A stretch of 9,386 nt of DNA from contig JAEYUT010000355.1 in assembly GCA_023432305.1 (NCBI GenBank), positions 1 to 9,386 of the forward strand, written 5' to 3'. This DNA is from Actinomycetes bacterium. GTDB taxonomy: Bacteria; Actinomycetota; Actinomycetes; Actinomycetales; Microbacteriaceae. A program made the position numbers and the translations under genes. Of the stretch, positions 6,814 through 9,386 are shown piece by piece. Each line of letters starts with the position of its first letter. Position 1 is the stretch's first letter. A model generated the notes under the pieces. It was not told the DNA's origin, searched no databases, and saw only the letters and a list, made by a program, of their open reading frames with translations.

Positions 6814-7189
6814 AGTCGTCTGCGGTGTCACTCCATCCCGGCGCGTCGATCACGCAGAACCGGTTGCCTTCCGGGTCCTCCATGATGATGTAGTCGGCGT
6901 CATCGGGACGCCCGTCCCAGTGCACCTCACGCGCACCGAGCGTTGCGAGACGCTCGACCTCCGCGAGCTGATCGTCGGCGTACAGGTCGAGGTGGATGCG
7001 CGGCGGCAGCATGCGGGGTGACGGCACCACGTCGAGCGAGATGCTGACACCCTGGCCCGTCCGCGGCTGGAGGATGACGAAGTCATCCTCCACGGGCTCC
7101 CGTGCCACGTAGTCGAGGGCCCGCTCCCAGAACGCGCGCTGTCCGGCGAGGTCGGTGACGCGGATGACGATCGATCCGATGCCCAGCAT
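6812..7189 (-). CDS. VOC superfamily protein (glyoxalase/bleomycin-resistance fold)
   Basis: This 125-residue protein is the normal size for a VOC single unit: two beta-alpha-beta-beta-beta repeats. The first starts IGSIVIRVTDL (4-14) and contains FWERALDY (20-27). The second contains IHLDLYADD (65-73) and ends DPEGNRFCVID (105-115). The last motif is typical of the Glyoxalase_6-like branch. The metal ligands of true glyoxalase I seem incomplete: no His in the first strand and Cys112 rather than Glu in the last, with His66 the only obvious candidate. A ligand-binding or sequestering role therefore seems more likely than metal catalysis. The ATG lacks a good Shine-Dalgarno sequence. It lies 35 bases after the exporter gene on the same strand and probably shares its message or uses its own leaderless start. 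The substrate is unknown. Confidence 0.85.
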   Translation of the reverse strand: MLGIGSIVIRVTDLAGQRAFWERALDYVAREPVEDDFVILQPRTGQGVSISLDVVPSPRMLPPRIHLDLYADDQLAEVERLATLGAREVHWDGRPDDADYIIMEDPEGNRFCVIDAPGWSDTADD

Positions 7190-7196
7190 GCCGGGG

Positions 7197-7202
7197 AGGA
7201 TA
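7197..7202 (-). promoter_or_regulatory. Possible -10 element for leaderless VOC transcript
   Basis: On the minus strand TATCCT lies seven bases before the ATG of the VOC gene, the spacing expected for a transcript starting at the ATG. This would explain the missing ribosome binding site. The -35 region is poor, so confidence is low. Confidence 0.35.
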
Positions 7203-7224
7203 CTCCCTGTGCCGGTGAGCGGGA

Positions 7225-8721
7225 TCAGTGACCCGCGGGCCCCTGCGCGACGGGGACATCCTTCGGGGCGCGGACGAAGAAGCTCAGTGCGACGACAGCG
7301 AGCGAGATGAAGCCTCCCGCCATGAATGCGGTGTGCACTCCCGCAGCGATCTGCGCCGGGCTCGCGGTGGCGACGTGCTCGCCCCCCGCGCCGAGGATGC
7401 CGACTGCCAGCAGCGCGATGTAGAGCGCCGTTCCCGCCGCACCAGCGACCTGCTGGAGGGTGGAGACCGTCGCGCTGCCGTGCGAGTACAGGCGTCGGTC
7501 GAGCGAGCCGAGCCCGGTCGAGAACAGCGGCGTGAACAGGAACGCGAGCCCGAGACTCATCGCGATGTGGCAGGCCAGCACAACCCACAGCGGCGTCGCA
7601 TCGCCGAACAGCATCGCCATCGCCCACAGAGATCCGCTGAGCACGATCGATCCCGGCACGAGAAGCGGGGTAGGTCCGACGCGATCGTAGAGCCGACCCA
7701 CGATCGGCCCGAGGAGACCGGAGATGAGACCGCCTGGGAGCAGCAGCATGCCGACGACGACGGGCGGATGCCCGAGCGCGTTCTGCAGGTACTGCGGCAG
7801 CAGGATGACGGTGCCGAAGAGCGACATCATCGCCACCGCGAGCATGATGAGCGCTGCGGTGAACTGGGGCGAGCGGAAGGTGCGCAGGTCGAGGAAGGCG
7901 CGGTCGTCCTTCTGCAGGCGCAGCTGGCGCAGCACGAACACGGCGAGAGCGGCGACGCCGACGACGATCGGGATCCACGGGGGCATCAGCGTGCTCTCCC
8001 CCGCGGATTCGCCGAGGCTGGAGAGTCCGTAGACGACGCCGCTGAAGCCGATGGCCGAGAGGATCACCGAGAGCACGTCGATCGGCACGCGGCGCGTCTC
8101 CGAGACGTTGGGGACGCTGAGCGCGCCGATGACGAGCATGGCGCCAGCGAGCGGGAGCATCACCCAGAAGAGGCCGCGCCACGACAGCACGGTCAGCAGC
8201 ACACCCGAGACGGCGGGGCCGAGCGCAGGTGCCATCGACATCACGATCGCGATGCGCCCCATGATGCGCCCTCGGCTCGTGCGCGGTACGATCTCGAGGA
8301 CGGTCGTCATCATGAGCGGCATCATCACGGCGGTGCCGCTGGCCTGGATGACGCGCCCGATGACGAGCACCGAGAAGGTGGGGCCTACAGCGGCGACGAA
8401 GGTTCCGGTCACGAACAGCGCGAGCGCCGCGACGAAGAGCGTGCGCGTGGAGAATCGCTGCAGCAGCCAGCCCGTGGTCGGGATGACGACCGCCATCGTG
8501 AGCGCGAAGGCCGTGGTGAGCCACTGGCCCGTGGAGGCCGAGACGCCGAGGTCCGCCATGATGTCGGGGATCGCCACGCTCATCAGCGTCTCGTTCAGGA
8601 ACGTCACGAACGTCGCCGCGAGAAGCAGGACGAGCGCGCGACGAGCATTGGCGTCGAGTCGATCCCCGCGGGCGGGGGCCACGGAATCCGCGGTCGCAGG
8701 CGTCTGGGTCGTCTCCGTCAC
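7225..8721 (-). CDS. DHA2-family MFS multidrug exporter, 14 transmembrane helices
   Basis: This is a 498-residue major facilitator of the drug:H+ antiporter-2 (14-spanner) type. I count fourteen hydrophobic segments, beginning near 29, 68, 93, 115, 152, 182, 215, 250, 287, 320, 352, 377, 422 and 463. The first helix carries LNETLMSVAIPDI (42-54), the variant seen in LmrB-like exporters. The loop after helix 2 has a motif A-like GWLLQRFSTRTLF (84-96). Helix 5 has the antiporter motif C-like APALGPAVSG (164-173). It should export hydrophobic or amphipathic drugs, antibiotics or a self-made metabolite in exchange for protons; the substrate cannot be predicted. The start is a GTG with GGAGG four bases upstream (8726-8730). 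A palindrome 42 bases upstream may be its operator. No regulator gene is visible next to it in the window. Confidence 0.92.
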   Translation of the reverse strand: MTETTQTPATADSVAPARGDRLDANARRALVLLLAATFVTFLNETLMSVAIPDIMADLGVSASTGQWLTTAFALTMAVVIPTTGWLLQRFSTRTLFVAALALFVTGTFVAAVGPTFSVLVIGRVIQASGTAVMMPLMMTTVLEIVPRTSRGRIMGRIAIVMSMAPALGPAVSGVLLTVLSWRGLFWVMLPLAGAMLVIGALSVPNVSETRRVPIDVLSVILSAIGFSGVVYGLSSLGESAGESTLMPPWIPIVVGVAALAVFVLRQLRLQKDDRAFLDLRTFRSPQFTAALIMLAVAMMSLFGTVILLPQYLQNALGHPPVVVGMLLLPGGLISGLLGPIVGRLYDRVGPTPLLVPGSIVLSGSLWAMAMLFGDATPLWVVLACHIAMSLGLAFLFTPLFSTGLGSLDRRLYSHGSATVSTLQQVAGAAGTALYIALLAVGILGAGGEHVATASPAQIAAGVHTAFMAGGFISLAVVALSFFVRAPKDVPVAQGPAGH

Positions 8722-8762
8722 GTGTCCTCCGGTGGTGGTGCTGCTGGGCGCTCATCGCGCGA

Positions 8763-8775
8763 ACGGTCAGACCGT
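8763..8775. promoter_or_regulatory. Palindrome ACGGTC-A-GACCGT upstream of the exporter
   Basis: This is a perfect six-base inverted repeat with a one-base centre, in the 126-base gap between dxs and the exporter gene. The tight spacing favours a protein operator (for example TetR or MarR type, common for DHA2 exporters) over an RNA hairpin. No promoter with both boxes could be placed confidently beside it. Confidence 0.4.
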
Positions 8776-8782
8776 CGATTCT

Positions 8783-8802
8783 GCTCCGCCCCGACGGGGA
8801 GC
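8783..8802 (-). terminator. Weak hairpin possibly ending dxs transcription
   Basis: GCTCC (8783-8787) and GGAGC (8798-8802) can pair, with further CC/GG pairing inside around a small loop and a two-base bulge. It lies 45 bases or more past the dxs stop on the minus strand and has no T-run. The rest of the 8722-8847 gap holds the exporter ribosome binding site, the palindrome and a GCGGCCGC palindrome at the dxs stop codon. Confidence 0.3.
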
Positions 8803-8847
8803 GGGCTGGGAACGGCCACCGTCAGTGCAACTGCGAAGGAGCGGCCG

Positions 8848-9386
8848 CTATTCCCGCGGAGCGTGGAACTCGGCCGTGTCGACGACGTCGGCTGGCAGCG
8901 GGCGTGCGACCGGGATCCGGGTGCCGAGAACCTGCGCCACGATGTCGCGCGCGATGTGCTGGTCGGTGAGACCTGCGTCGGCGAGGATCTCGTCGCGGCT
9001 GGCGTGGTCGATGAACTCGTCCGGCAGTCCGAGCTCGTCGACTGCCGTGTCGACGCCGGCCGCGCGCAGATCCTGACGGATGCGCGTGCCCACGCCGCCG
9101 ACGCGGATGCCGTCCTCGATCGACACCACAAGCCGGTGCTCCCGCGCGAGCTCGACGATGCTCGTCGGCACGGGGATCACCCAGCGCGGGTCGACGACGG
9201 TGGCGCCGATCCCCTGGTCGGCGAGACGGTCTGCGACCTTGAGCGCGGTGCCGGCCATCGGGCCGACTGCGACGATCAGCACGTCGCGGTGCGGCGCCTC
9301 GCGCAGAACGTCGACCCCATCCGAGGTGCGACGCACGGCTTCGTACTCGTTGCCGACGGAGCCCTTCGAGAAACGAAGGACCGTGG
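8848..9386 (-). CDS. dxs: 1-deoxy-D-xylulose-5-phosphate synthase, C-terminal part
   Basis: The frame is open to the window edge; 178 residues are visible, beginning TVLRFSKGSVGNEYE. The GTG at 9336 is internal. DXS condenses pyruvate and glyceraldehyde 3-phosphate with thiamine diphosphate, the first step of the MEP isoprenoid pathway, and also feeds thiamine and pyridoxal synthesis. The visible part is the end of the pyrimidine-binding domain (RFSKG) and the transketolase C-terminal domain, with DVLIVAVGPMAGTAL, GIGATVVDPRWVIPV, VSIEDGIRVGGVG and LGLPDEFIDHASRDEIL-type motifs in the usual DXS order. The catalytic Glu and the thiamine diphosphate site lie outside the window. About 20-25 residues follow the last conserved helix (DIVAQVLG). 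In M. tuberculosis dxs1 is likewise convergent with the RNase D gene (from memory). Confidence 0.95.
   Translation of the reverse strand, partial: TVLRFSKGSVGNEYEAVRRTSDGVDVLREAPHRDVLIVAVGPMAGTALKVADRLADQGIGATVVDPRWVIPVPTSIVELAREHRLVVSIEDGIRVGGVGTRIRQDLRAAGVDTAVDELGLPDEFIDHASRDEILADAGLTDQHIARDIVAQVLGTRIPVARPLPADVVDTAEFHAPRE

Noticed and set aside
7190..8755. Upstream extension of the VOC frame through the exporter gene
   Set aside because: The upstream part is Arg/His-rich shadow sequence of the exporter; VOC similarity begins at the ATG at 7189.
8841..8848. GCGGCCGC palindrome at the dxs stop
   Set aside because: Short GC palindrome, common by chance in high-GC DNA; no supporting context for a functional site.
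1..9386. CRISPR arrays, tRNA or rRNA genes, insertion sequence ends, attachment sites
   Set aside because: None seen on reading both strands: no regular repeats, no tRNA-like cloverleaf near gene ends, no transposase or integrase protein.

Overview
The window is dense, high-GC chromosomal DNA with strong G/C preference at third codon positions. Gene families and gene order point to an actinobacterium, most likely Microbacteriaceae (Microbacterium-like); the genus is inferred, not proven. No RNA gene, CRISPR array, insertion sequence, prophage gene or origin was seen. No stretch longer than about 130 bases lacks a gene.

Layout. (1) Positions 2-217, + strand: the 3' end of a RibD C-terminal-type pyrimidine reductase. 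It runs into a convergent, membrane-anchored alpha/beta hydrolase (227-1396, -). (2) From a compact divergent promoter region, a DUF3000 gene (1464-2060) and an overlapping ribonuclease D gene (rnd, 2053-3282) run rightward. (3) After a 107-base gap with a possible -10 box and a clear inverted repeat comes a two-gene beta-oxidation operon: thiolase fadA (3390-4601) and the fused enoyl-CoA hydratase/3-hydroxyacyl-CoA dehydrogenase fadB (4604-6760). (4) A long GC-rich hairpin (6778-6813) separates these from a leftward group: a small VOC-family protein (6812-7189) and a 14-helix DHA2-type multidrug exporter (7225-8721). (5) The right edge carries the 3' part of dxs (8848-9386, -), which makes 1-deoxy-D-xylulose 5-phosphate for isoprenoids.

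How the genes work together. FadB should hydrate 2-enoyl-CoA and oxidise the 3-hydroxyacyl-CoA; FadA then thiolytically releases acetyl-CoA. Together they cover the last three steps of each beta-oxidation round. DUF3000 and RNase D are translationally overlapped, which suggests linked expression, but the role of DUF3000 is unknown. The VOC protein and exporter look like a small resistance or detoxification pair.

The order RibD-like reductase / DUF3000 / RNase D / convergent dxs recalls the Mycobacterium tuberculosis Rv2671-Rv2682c neighbourhood (from memory, not searched). On that view the fad operon and the VOC-exporter pair sit inside an older conserved actinobacterial block. I found no convincing wholly new system. 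The observations most worth checking are regulatory: the shared divergent promoter with a leaderless DUF3000 start, the dyad in the fadA leader, and the palindrome upstream of the exporter.
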